Of a DNA stretch of 13,248 nt, positions 7,024 through 13,248 are shown piece by piece. Where the stretch lies: positions 1 through 13,248 of the forward strand of contig JACQZI010000009.1 of NCBI GenBank assembly GCA_016207825.1, read 5' to 3'. The position numbers were made by a program, and so were the translations under genes. The DNA comes from Planctomycetota bacterium. GTDB lineage: Bacteria > Planctomycetota > MHYJ01 > JACQXL01 > JACQZI01. The stretch's first letter is position 1. Every line of letters begins with the position of its first letter. The notes beneath the pieces are model-generated. The model did not search any database and had not been told where the DNA came from. It saw only the letters and a program-made list of their open reading frames with translations.

Positions 7024-8529
7024 TCATTTATCCTTGTTTGCCAGCCACCATCTTTGCCAGTCTACGCAGATATCATATTTGCCGGCTTCGTTCATAGCAT
7101 TAAGGTTCGGGGCATCACTCCAGCCGGTTATTTTTATGAGCGCCCTGGAAGCCTCCTGTCCGATAAAAATATCGTCATTGGCCAGTTCAATAATCAGGAC
7201 AGGCACAACGTCGTTTTTACCAATATCTGTAAGCTGTTTTAAAGCATCGTCAAATTCTATCTCCCTTTCAGTCGTTTTCCTTAAGATAGATATTACCTTC
7301 GGCTGAAGATCTTCTTTTACGAGAGGCTTAAAATCGCCGACTATTTTCAAACTGCCGCCTCCTCCGGATGAAGCATCGCCTGTCCCTGAAGCGGTTGTAG
7401 CACCGGATGCGATAGAATCGTCAAAACCCTTAATAAGTGCAGGCGAAGGATAGACGTAATCAGGCACGGTATCCTTATTCAGCCAGAACATTTTCCATTG
7501 CCCCAATATTTCCGCGGGCGTCAATGGTTTCCTCCTGCCCGGGCCGGTTGGGGCAAATTGCTTTTTAGTAAGCGTTTCAAGGGCGCTGAAATACAATTTG
7601 GCATCCGGTCCTTCTGGAGCATCAACCAGCAAGTCAATTAAGGCAACTATTCCGATATCTCCTTTCGCCACGACATCTTTATACATTTTTGCGATATCGC
7701 CGCTTGTTTTTGTCTTATCCCGCATTGTTTTTATCATCTCGGAAATCTCTGTTTTTAACGCTTCATCTGCTTTCACCCAGTTTTCCACTCCTTTTAGCTT
7801 GGGCTTAGCAGGCTCATTTGTTTTTTTAGCCTCATCCTTCGGCTGTTCTTCTGTTGTTTCTTCATCGCCGTTCTTCTTATCTTTTTTATCCGTCTCCTTT
7901 GAGCCGGATAATAAAATAATAATCACGATAAGCACTATCACTCCGCCGACAATCCCTCCGATTAAGAGCATTTTATTCTTCTTTTTAGGTTCTTCCTCAA
8001 AGCCCTCTTCTCCCTCGCCCTCTTCAGCGCCTTTGCGGGAAGGAAGCTTTTTGCCGAATTTCGAAGCGCCTTTTCCGCCCTTTAGCTTGCCGAGCTTCCC
8101 GAATTTAGAGACTGAACCTCCTTTTTGGGCGGCTAATCCGGATTTACCCAATCGGCTGGTCGGGCGGCGTGTAGGCGGGGCTTCTTCTTCAGTTACTTCT
8201 TCTTCGGCTGGCGCTTCATTCTGAGGAATCTCTTCCTCAACAAATGCCTCTTTTGGTTTTGGAGGGGGAGCCGCGGCCTTTGGCGGCAGGGGAGAAGGCG
8301 GCTTGGTTTGCGGCCTTTGGGGAGGCGCGGGCGGCCTCATTTGGCTTGGCGATGCGGCCTGAACCGGTTTTTGCATCTGCGCCGGCTGAACTGCCGGAGG
8401 GGCAACCGGAACAGTATTAATCATCCCGCATTTCTGGCATTTGAATTTTGTCCCTGGTTTCAGGTTGGCAATATTATAACCGACATTACAACCGGGGCAA
8501 TTAAATACTTTTCTAACTCCGTTTGCCAT
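7024..8529 (-). CDS. Zinc-ribbon, proline-rich, single-TM protein with HEAT-like C-terminus
   Basis: 501 residues. The N-terminus is a zinc ribbon: CPGC at 11-14 and CQKC at 31-34, an MJ0042/zinc-ribbon-like arrangement. Residues about 40-95 are rich in Pro/Gln/Ala. Residues 95-120 are acidic, and 121-170 are basic and Gly/Lys-rich (SKFGKLGKLKGGKGASKFGK). After another acidic-then-lysine patch there is one membrane helix at about 187-208, followed by a charged Lys/Glu/Asp linker. The C-terminal region (about 245-501) looks like two degenerate helical-repeat units, each ending in a tryptophan motif (GQWKMFWLNKD near 343-353; DWQRWWLANKD near 490-500), joined by a Ser/Gly linker. The zinc ribbon is expected in the cytoplasm and the helical part outside. 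This design is familiar from planctomycetal genomes, without known function. The start has AGGAG about 8 nt upstream and a good promoter further upstream; it heads the - strand operon. Confidence 0.8.
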   Translation of the reverse strand: MANGVRKVFNCPGCNVGYNIANLKPGTKFKCQKCGMINTVPVAPPAVQPAQMQKPVQAASPSQMRPPAPPQRPQTKPPSPLPPKAAAPPPKPKEAFVEEEIPQNEAPAEEEVTEEEAPPTRRPTSRLGKSGLAAQKGGSVSKFGKLGKLKGGKGASKFGKKLPSRKGAEEGEGEEGFEEEPKKKNKMLLIGGIVGGVIVLIVIIILLSGSKETDKKDKKNGDEETTEEQPKDEAKKTNEPAKPKLKGVENWVKADEALKTEISEMIKTMRDKTKTSGDIAKMYKDVVAKGDIGIVALIDLLVDAPEGPDAKLYFSALETLTKKQFAPTGPGRRKPLTPAEILGQWKMFWLNKDTVPDYVYPSPALIKGFDDSIASGATTASGTGDASSGGGGSLKIVGDFKPLVKEDLQPKVISILRKTTEREIEFDDALKQLTDIGKNDVVPVLIIELANDDIFIGQEASRALIKITGWSDAPNLNAMNEAGKYDICVDWQRWWLANKDK

Positions 8530-8715
8530 AAACCACTCCTCATCATTACGATAGATTATTAATTTAACAGCGCACCCATATAATATGCCCTTTTAAATTA
8601 ATTTGTCAAGATTTTAACATCTCCACAATGCCTTTAACGCCTCCAGAAAAAGTGACTAAAAAACTTGCGCCGCGCTTATTATTAAGTAAGATATGATGCA
8701 AAGGAGAATGCCACT
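8530..8715. other. Divergent intergenic region
   Basis: 186 bp between the two divergent operons. It is AT-rich near 8550-8620 and carries the promoter of the leftward operon. For the rightward operon I see only a weak candidate: TTGCGC (about 8665-8670) with TAAGAT 16 bp downstream, overlapping the zone just before the AAAGGAG ribosome-binding site. No terminator or RNA gene is evident. Confidence 0.45.
8580..8609 (-). promoter_or_regulatory. Sigma70-type promoter of the - strand operon
   Basis: On the - strand TTGACA (8604-8609, perfect -35) is followed after 18 bp by TATTAT (8580-8585, one mismatch to the -10 consensus). It lies about 50 bp upstream of the ATG at 8529. The -10 region also spells TATAAT on the + strand (8579-8584), but no matching + strand -35 is seen. 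Confidence 0.6.
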
Positions 8716-9774
8716 ATGACGAATTACCCGGAATTTCATTCGCACCGCTGGGCCAGGAACCTGAAAGAAGCCGGAGAACGCGCCCATAATAAAACCAACC
8801 TCGACTTGCTCTATAAAGGCGACTTTGCCAACCCCAGGAAAATATTTCCGGGGCTTAAAGTGATGGCGGCATTCTGGAAATCCGAGGAAGAAATGATGCG
8901 CTGCCGTTTTGATGTGATGGCAGAATACGCCAAAATGCCCGAACTCACACAGGGAAAGGATTTTTCCGAAAACTTAAAAATTAGTTTCGATAAATTTATC
9001 CAGGATGTCAAAGAACTTGTTAAACGGAATAAAATACTTCCGGAAAAAAGCCTGGAAGAAGCCATTAAAGCCAACCCGCCGAAAACGCCTGATAACTGGG
9101 CGGATATATTAAAACAGTTGTTTAAGGATACCGAAAAAGCGGTGGCCGAAGGGAATATGCCGGAAGAATTGCTTAACCGCTGGCTTATTTTCTGCCTGCA
9201 GGGGATAATCGCGTATAACTACGGTTTAATCAAACAAGCCGTCCTTTGCGGATTAATCCTGAAAAAACACGGTGAAAAGAAAATGGATGAAATCATAGAA
9301 AAATCACGCGATGATTACGGATGGCGTTTAAGCCGCATATTTTTCCGGGAAGTGTTTCCGGCCGCTGATATCACCGATATGACGGATTTGCAAACGCTCG
9401 GCCGTTATGGGATGTTCGCAGACCAGGAAGTCATTACCGAGGAAAAAATGCCTCCGGCGGATAAAAAAGATACCGAGCCGAAAGTAAAGACATCGCAGTT
9501 TCTCAACTGCCAGGAATACAGCATATTCGACACAGTATTTAAATTAATGAAAGTACCGGTTAATCATGCCGGTGTGGGCATGTGCGCTTATTGCGAAGAA
9601 CACGGAAGGAAAAACACCCAGCTATTCGTTCCGCCAAGCATGCACCCGGAAACGAAGCTCTTGCAGGCGTTGGCATTGGGCGCGGATAAATGCATATTTG
9701 AAACCAAGCTTTATCCGGCCAATGATATGGAACGGTTTATGGAAGCACAAAACAAAGTATTTGGAGAGGAATAA
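8716..9774 (+). CDS. Protein with C-terminal ATC-hydrolase-like domain
   Basis: 352 residues, cytoplasmic, with no signal peptide. The first 260 or so residues are mainly alpha-helical. The C-terminal part (about 262-335) resembles the L-2-amino-thiazoline-4-carboxylate hydrolase family domain (PF14196-like): FLNCQEYSIFDTVFKLM, then a CAYCEE segment at 290-295, a variable stretch with PSMHPETK, then ALGADKCIFETKL with C326. In that family, conserved cysteines and a final G-x-x-x-C-x-F signature are typical; the match here is by eye and the substrate may differ. The four cysteines C265, C290, C293 and C326 could also bind metal. The start has AAAGGAG 9 nt upstream. It is the first gene of a + strand operon, 3 bp before an SDR gene and followed by an SCP2 gene, suggesting an enzyme or binding protein acting on an acyl or hydrophobic metabolite (inference). 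Confidence 0.6.
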   Translation: MTNYPEFHSHRWARNLKEAGERAHNKTNLDLLYKGDFANPRKIFPGLKVMAAFWKSEEEMMRCRFDVMAEYAKMPELTQGKDFSENLKISFDKFIQDVKELVKRNKILPEKSLEEAIKANPPKTPDNWADILKQLFKDTEKAVAEGNMPEELLNRWLIFCLQGIIAYNYGLIKQAVLCGLILKKHGEKKMDEIIEKSRDDYGWRLSRIFFREVFPAADITDMTDLQTLGRYGMFADQEVITEEKMPPADKKDTEPKVKTSQFLNCQEYSIFDTVFKLMKVPVNHAGVGMCAYCEEHGRKNTQLFVPPSMHPETKLLQALALGADKCIFETKLYPANDMERFMEAQNKVFGEE

Positions 9775-9777
9775 GTT

Positions 9778-10530
9778 ATGAGATTAAAAGACAAAGTTGC
9801 CATTATTACAGGGGCGGGTTCCGGGATAGGCGCGGCATCAGCCGTTCTTTTTGCCCAGGAAGGGGCGAAAGTCGCGGTGGTGGACTTAAACCATAAAGGT
9901 GCCGAGGAAGTTGCCAAGCAAATAAAGGCAAAAGGCGGCAAAGCAATCGCACTCAAGGTAAATATCGCCAGCACGGATGAAGTCGATAAGATGGCTGAAA
10001 CCGTTTTGAAAGAATTCGGCACTATAGATATTTTGGTGAACAACGCCGGCACGAATGAATTCGTCCCGTTCCCTGTCCTACAGGAAGCGGATGTCGCCAA
10101 GATAATGGATATTAATTTCATGGGCGCATTCAGGTGCGTCAAGGCGGTGCTTCCGACCATGACCGAGAAGATGTACGGAAAGATCATCAATATCACCTCG
10201 GTAATGTCGGTAATCGCCGGCAAGGGGCAGAACGCCTACAACGCCTCCAAGGGCGCTTTGAAGATGCTTACCCAGGGTATGGCTTATGACTTGGCGAGTT
10301 ACAACATCAATGTAAATGCGGTCGGGCCGGGCATGACCAGAACCGGCTTGACAAAAAACCTCTTTGCCAACCCCGACCGGGTCAAGTGGTTTGAGGAAAA
10401 AATACCGCTGGGCAGGCTGGGGACACCGGAAGATATGGCTCCGGCAATACTTTTCCTGGCATCCGATGAATCGAGCTATATTACCGGGCAGACTATATTC
10501 GTCGACGGCGGAATGGTAGCAACCAGATAA
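9778..10530 (+). CDS. Short-chain dehydrogenase/reductase (classical SDR, FabG-like)
   Basis: 250 residues, the normal length for classical SDRs. It has the Rossmann cofactor motif TGAGSGIG (11-18), Asp36 at the end of strand beta-2 (VAVVDLN), which favours NAD(H) over NADP(H), and NNAG (88-91). The catalytic tetrad is Asn113 (DINFMG), Ser141 (NITSVMS), Tyr154 and Lys158 (YNASK). GPGMTRT near 183-189 and a C-terminal FVDGGM complete the pattern. The reaction is reversible oxidation of a hydroxyl to a ketone; the substrate is not deducible. Although FabG-like in sequence, the probable NAD preference and the absence of other fatty-acid synthesis genes argue against calling it fabG. It begins 3 bp after the preceding stop, with GGAGAGGA as a ribosome site inside that gene's end, so the two are co-translated. 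An SCP2 lipid-binding protein follows 29 bp later. Confidence 0.92.
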   Translation: MRLKDKVAIITGAGSGIGAASAVLFAQEGAKVAVVDLNHKGAEEVAKQIKAKGGKAIALKVNIASTDEVDKMAETVLKEFGTIDILVNNAGTNEFVPFPVLQEADVAKIMDINFMGAFRCVKAVLPTMTEKMYGKIINITSVMSVIAGKGQNAYNASKGALKMLTQGMAYDLASYNINVNAVGPGMTRTGLTKNLFANPDRVKWFEEKIPLGRLGTPEDMAPAILFLASDESSYITGQTIFVDGGMVATR

Positions 10531-10559
10531 TCTTTAACTTAATAGAAAAGGAGAAACAT

Positions 10560-10895
10560 ATGGCAACAGTGCAGGAAGTGGTAAACGGATTGCCGGGTTT
10601 ATTCAACACGGCCCGCGCAAAAGGCTACAACAGGCAAATCCAGCTTAATATCACGGGTGAAGGCGGGGGACTCTGGTGGCTTGAGATAAAAAACCAGGTC
10701 TGCACCGTTAATCAGGGAAAACTGGAAAATGCCAAACTAATCCTGGAAATGGAAGGTAAAGATTTTATCGATTATTTTACGGGCAAAGTGCATCCTATGG
10801 AACTGGTCCGCTCCAAAAAGATGAAATTTACCGGTCCGATGACCGAAGGCATTGCCTTTAATGCCATCTGGAATATACCGGTTGTTCCACAATAG
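10560..10895 (+). CDS. SCP2 sterol-carrier / lipid-binding domain protein
   Basis: 111 residues, a stand-alone SCP2 domain of typical size. The pattern fits the family: helix (VQEVVNGLPGLFNTARA), strands IQLNITGEGGGLWWLEIKNQVCTV, then AKLILEMEGKDFIDYFTGKVHPMELVRSKKMKFTGPM, including the characteristic 'D/E-x-x-D-F...F-T-G-K...P-x-x-x-x-x-x-K-x-K-x-x-G' run. SCP2 domains hold hydrophobic ligands such as fatty acids, acyl-CoAs or sterol-like molecules in a tunnel. There is no signal peptide, so it acts in the cytoplasm. AAGGAG lies 7 nt upstream of the ATG. Its place after an SDR suggests it presents or stores the SDR's hydrophobic substrate (inference). The WD40 gene starts 17 bp after its stop. 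Confidence 0.85.
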   Translation: MATVQEVVNGLPGLFNTARAKGYNRQIQLNITGEGGGLWWLEIKNQVCTVNQGKLENAKLILEMEGKDFIDYFTGKVHPMELVRSKKMKFTGPMTEGIAFNAIWNIPVVPQ

Positions 10896-10912
10896 CAATA
10901 TTTTGTTTTCCT

Positions 10913-12763
10913 ATGTTATTAGCGGAACTCAAAAAACATACGGATGCAATATCCGCGCTTGTTATTTCCCCTGACGGAAAGCATATGGCATCCGGCGGCA
11001 AAGATACTGTCATCCGATTATGGAAAATCGATGGCGACAAGTTCACGCCGTTGCGCGAGTTCGCCGGACATACCGATGCAATAAACACGCTGGCGTTTTC
11101 CGCTGATAATAAATATCTTGCCTCAGGCAGCAAGGATACCACCATTATCCTATGGGATATTGAAACAGGAGAAATATTAAATACGGTAAAGGATTATACC
11201 CAACCGGTACTGGCGGTAGCCTTTTCACCTGACGGCAAATACATGGCATCCGGCAGCTGGGATAATACAATAAAACTTTGGTCATGCGAAACTGGTGAAT
11301 GCGTAAAAACATTATTAGGGCATACCGACTGGGTAAGAACGATTGCCTTTTCGCCGGACAGCAAATATCTTGTTTCGGGAAGCAGCGATAAAACAATAAA
11401 ATTATGGTCTCCGGAAAAAGGCGAGTGCCTGAAAACGCTCAGTGCCCATTCGCAAGCCGTCCTTCGCGTTTGTTTTTCTCCGGACGGTAAATATATCGTA
11501 TCGGGCGGCATGGATAATACCGTAAAAATCTGGTCGGCTGAAAAACTGATTATCTTAAATAATCTACCGGGTCATACCCAGCCGATATCAAGCATCGCGT
11601 TCTTCCCTGACGGGAAACACATTATTTCAGGAAGCGAAGACATGACCATCCGCTGCTGGACCATCGATAAAGGCAAATGCATAAAAATATTGAATTCCGG
11701 CAATAAAATAATGTCGTTAGCCGCATTGCCGGACGGCAAGCACGTGATTTCCGGAAACGCCGACGGCACGCTGCAAACCTGGACTATTGAGACGGGCAGC
11801 TTTATCAAAAGCCTTCCCGGGCATAGTAACTGGGTAAAATCGCTGGCTTTTTCCCCTGACGGGAAAATCATCGCTTCCGGCAGCCACGATAACATGATAA
11901 AGCTCTGGTCAGCAGAAAAGCATGCCTTCATGAAAAATATCGAAGGGCATGCGGATTCGGTAATGTCCGTATCATTTTCCAAAGACGGCAAATACCTGGT
12001 TTCCGGCGCCGATGATAAAAGCGTGCGGGTATGGAATGTTGAAACAGGCGAATGTATAAAAACACTGCGGGGTCATACCGAATCGGTCCAAAGCGCTTGC
12101 TTTTCCAATGACGGGAAAATAATTGTATCAGCCAGCAGCGATAAAACAGTAAAAATATGGTCCGTGGAAAAATGGGAGTGCATAAAAACTTTGGAAGACC
12201 ATGCCCAGCCGGTTTGGGTGGTTGCTTTTTCCCCTGACGGGCAATATCTGGCTTCAGCCGGGAATGATAATAACATAATCTTATGGACTGCCGGTAATTT
12301 TGAATTCTCAAAAATACTTAAAGGGCATGTCGGCTGGATTAAAACGCTGGCATGGTCCCATGACAGCAAATATTTGGTGTCCGGGGGAAACGACATGACT
12401 GCGCGCCTATGGTTAATCCCCTTAAGCAAATGCATGCAGATATACAAAGGCCATTCACGCTGGGTATTATCTGTCGCGTTTTCAATCGACGGTAAAATTA
12501 TCGCCTCTGCCGGCGCAGACAATGCGATTAAAATATGGAGCCCCAATTCCGATAAATGCCTGAAAACCATCGTTTCCGACAAAGATAATTACCAAGATGG
12601 AATAGAAACATCCATAACGCCAAAATCAACATGGGACACTTCATACATGAAGAAAAAGATTAGCGCGGTAAAAGCGCTGGCTTTTTCGCCTGACGGATAT
12701 CTTGTTTCCGGTGGAGAAGACAACATGCTTAAAATCTGGTCTCTTTCTGAACTATTAATATAA
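10913..12763 (+). CDS. WD40 protein with 14 repeats (two seven-bladed propellers)
   Basis: 616 residues made almost wholly of WD40 repeats. I count fourteen: they begin at about residues 9, 53, 95, 137, 179, 221, 264, 304, 346, 388, 430, 472, 514 and 583, mostly 42 residues long, with the pattern H-T-x-x-V...F-S-P-D-G-K-Y-L-A-S-G-S-x-D...I-K-L-W. Repeat 7 lacks the leading His, and repeat 13 carries an insertion of about 26 residues (556-581). Fourteen repeats fit two stacked seven-bladed propellers. There is no signal peptide, membrane helix, kinase, NACHT or protease domain, so it is probably a cytoplasmic scaffold. It starts 17 bp after the SCP2 gene without a visible Shine-Dalgarno (TTTTGTTTTCCT precedes the ATG). 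No better in-frame start exists, and the first repeat begins at residue 9. The partner is unknown; operon position suggests a link to the SDR/SCP2 genes (inference). Confidence 0.92.
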   Translation: MLLAELKKHTDAISALVISPDGKHMASGGKDTVIRLWKIDGDKFTPLREFAGHTDAINTLAFSADNKYLASGSKDTTIILWDIETGEILNTVKDYTQPVLAVAFSPDGKYMASGSWDNTIKLWSCETGECVKTLLGHTDWVRTIAFSPDSKYLVSGSSDKTIKLWSPEKGECLKTLSAHSQAVLRVCFSPDGKYIVSGGMDNTVKIWSAEKLIILNNLPGHTQPISSIAFFPDGKHIISGSEDMTIRCWTIDKGKCIKILNSGNKIMSLAALPDGKHVISGNADGTLQTWTIETGSFIKSLPGHSNWVKSLAFSPDGKIIASGSHDNMIKLWSAEKHAFMKNIEGHADSVMSVSFSKDGKYLVSGADDKSVRVWNVETGECIKTLRGHTESVQSACFSNDGKIIVSASSDKTVKIWSVEKWECIKTLEDHAQPVWVVAFSPDGQYLASAGNDNNIILWTAGNFEFSKILKGHVGWIKTLAWSHDSKYLVSGGNDMTARLWLIPLSKCMQIYKGHSRWVLSVAFSIDGKIIASAGADNAIKIWSPNSDKCLKTIVSDKDNYQDGIETSITPKSTWDTSYMKKKISAVKALAFSPDGYLVSGGEDNMLKIWSLSELLI

Positions 12764-12773
12764 GCCTGCCCCC

Positions 12774-13121
12774 ATGACTGCCAAGGAAATTATAAAGAAA
12801 CTGGGGTTGAAAAAACATCCTGAAGGCGGTTATTACAGAGAAACCTATTCTTCGAAAGGGAAAACCCGGGTTTATGGCCGGGAAAGGAATTACTCATCCG
12901 CCATATATTTCCTTTTACCTAAAGGGTCAAAATCTAATTTACATCGACTGAAATCTGACGAACTCTGGCATTTTTACCTGGGCGGACCGTTAACGCTAGT
13001 CCAGATTTATAATAATGAAAAAATAGAAACAGTAACAATGGGGCAGAATATAAAATCCGGGCATTTTCTTCAGCATACAGTGCCTGCCGGATGCTGGTTC
13101 GGGGCTTTCCTGCTTTGTTGA
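12774..13121 (+). CDS. DUF985 (cupin_5) protein, C-terminally shortened
   Basis: 115 residues. The N-terminus matches the DUF985/cupin_5 family well: LGLKKHPEGGYYRETY, SSAIYFLLPKGSKSNLHRLKSDELWHFYLGGPLTL, then GQNIKSGHFLQHTVPAGCWFGAF. The conserved H-R-x-x-x-D-E-x-W-H metal-site-like motif is at about 57-66. Family members usually continue for about 35-50 residues after VPAG-W-x-x-A, with a G-x-Y-S-L-V-G-C-T-V-x-P-G-F-x-F-x-D-F segment. Here the frame stops after FLLC, and neither of the other two + frames downstream recovers that segment, so the end is missing rather than just frameshifted. The last strands of the cupin barrel are therefore absent. A palindromic element begins 39 nt after the stop, and an insertion or deletion there may have removed the tail (inference). 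There is no Shine-Dalgarno; the gene starts 10 bp after the WD40 stop. It could be a decaying gene. Confidence 0.75.
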   Translation: MTAKEIIKKLGLKKHPEGGYYRETYSSKGKTRVYGRERNYSSAIYFLLPKGSKSNLHRLKSDELWHFYLGGPLTLVQIYNNEKIETVTMGQNIKSGHFLQHTVPAGCWFGAFLLC

Positions 13122-13160
13122 ATAATTATTTTGAGGAGTGATATAAAAGTTAAAGTAAAA

Positions 13161-13228
13161 CAGGGTCATAGACGAAAATACTTGTAGAGAACAGTATTTT
13201 TATAAGGAGAACCCGTCTATGACCCCTG
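13161..13228. repeat. Palindromic element related in design to the 1908/2494 repeats
   Basis: The outer arms are CAGGGTCATAGACG (13161-13174) and CGTCTATGACCCCTG (13214-13228), with one bulged C. The inner stem AAAATACT (13175-13182) / AGTATTTT (13193-13200) has a 10-nt loop, and the right side only has an unpaired 13-nt stretch (13201-13213). The two repeats on the left of the window have the same plan. In matching orientation they share AACAGGG, then GACGA five bases later, TATAAG after the inner stem, and CCCTG at the end. No T tract follows, so it is not a standard terminator. Confidence 0.75.
13204..13209 (+). promoter_or_regulatory. Ribosome-binding site inside the palindrome
   Basis: AAGGAG lies in the one-sided internal loop of the 13161-13228 palindrome, 9 nt before an ATG at 13219. 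The ATG itself lies in the right outer arm, so the folded RNA would pair the start codon with 13161-13174. Confidence 0.5.
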
Positions 13229-13248
13229 ATTTATTATGTGAATCGGCA
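13219..13248 (+). CDS. Possible start of a gene running off the window
   Basis: An ATG at 13219 preceded by AAGGAG at good spacing opens ten codons, MTPDLLCESA, to the window edge without a stop. Ten codons cannot be assigned to a family. The ATG lies within a palindromic arm, so the ORF could be the first gene of a mobile element, a gene translationally controlled by the hairpin, or chance. Confidence 0.35.
   Translation, partial: MTPDLLCESA

Noticed and set aside
7598-8224. A 208-residue + strand reading frame opposite the zinc-ribbon gene
   Set aside because: It is the antisense of a low-complexity Lys/Glu/Pro-rich coding region, giving Ser/Phe-rich nonsense. The - strand gene has a zinc ribbon, TM segment, promoter and ribosome site.
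9778-10530. Naming the SDR fabG
   Set aside because: Asp36 points to NAD instead of NADPH, and no acyl-carrier or fatty-acid synthesis genes are adjacent.
13133-13185. A short leader-peptide-like frame (IKVKVKQGHRRKYL then stop) after a GAGGAG site
   Set aside because: It would need an ATA start codon; no ATG, GTG or TTG sits at the right spacing.

Overview
The window looks like a chromosomal segment from a Planctomycetota-type bacterium, probably an uncultured lineage known from metagenomes. The reasons are indirect: a zinc-ribbon / proline-rich / single-TM / HEAT-like protein, a secreted HEAT plus prenyltransferase/squalene-cyclase-like barrel protein, a large WD40 protein and several genes without Shine-Dalgarno sites. 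No rRNA, tRNA, CRISPR array or recognisable transposase is visible.

Layout. Positions 3-197 hold the 3' end of an unrecognised + strand gene, closed by a strong intrinsic terminator (219-261). From 342 to 8529 everything reads on the - strand. In transcription order this is: zinc-ribbon/HEAT-like membrane protein (8529-7024), Maf nucleotide pyrophosphatase (7017-6442), NicO/RcnA-type metal exporter (6454-4898), secreted HEAT/cyclase-barrel protein (4901-2583), membrane-anchored hypothetical (2483-1995), three-TM hypothetical (1896-1561) and an AT-rich beta-propeller lipoprotein (1478-342). The first four are tightly packed or overlapping and share a good sigma70-type promoter at 8580-8609. 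A 186-bp divergent region separates them from a + strand cluster: ATC-hydrolase-like protein (8716), SDR oxidoreductase (9778), SCP2 lipid-binding protein (10560), 14-repeat WD40 protein (10913) and a shortened DUF985 cupin (12774). The SDR and SCP2 pair suggests work on a hydrophobic or acyl-type substrate. The WD40 protein could be a scaffold. Both are inferences.

The most unusual content is a set of palindromic elements. Two copies, identical over 80 bp, fill the two intergenic gaps on either side of the 1995-2483 gene. Each begins 6-9 nt after a stop codon and ends about 10 nt before the next start, so the gene sits like a removable cassette. A third palindrome at 13161-13228 has the same architecture: outer stem of about 14 bp, inner 8-bp stem, and a one-sided 12-13 nt internal loop. 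It also shares short blocks in register. It lies beside the truncated cupin gene and folds over the ribosome-binding region and start codon of an ORF that runs off the window. These may be members of one small mobile or regulatory element family. The sequence alone does not show whether they are MITEs, attC-like recombination sites or RNA control elements.
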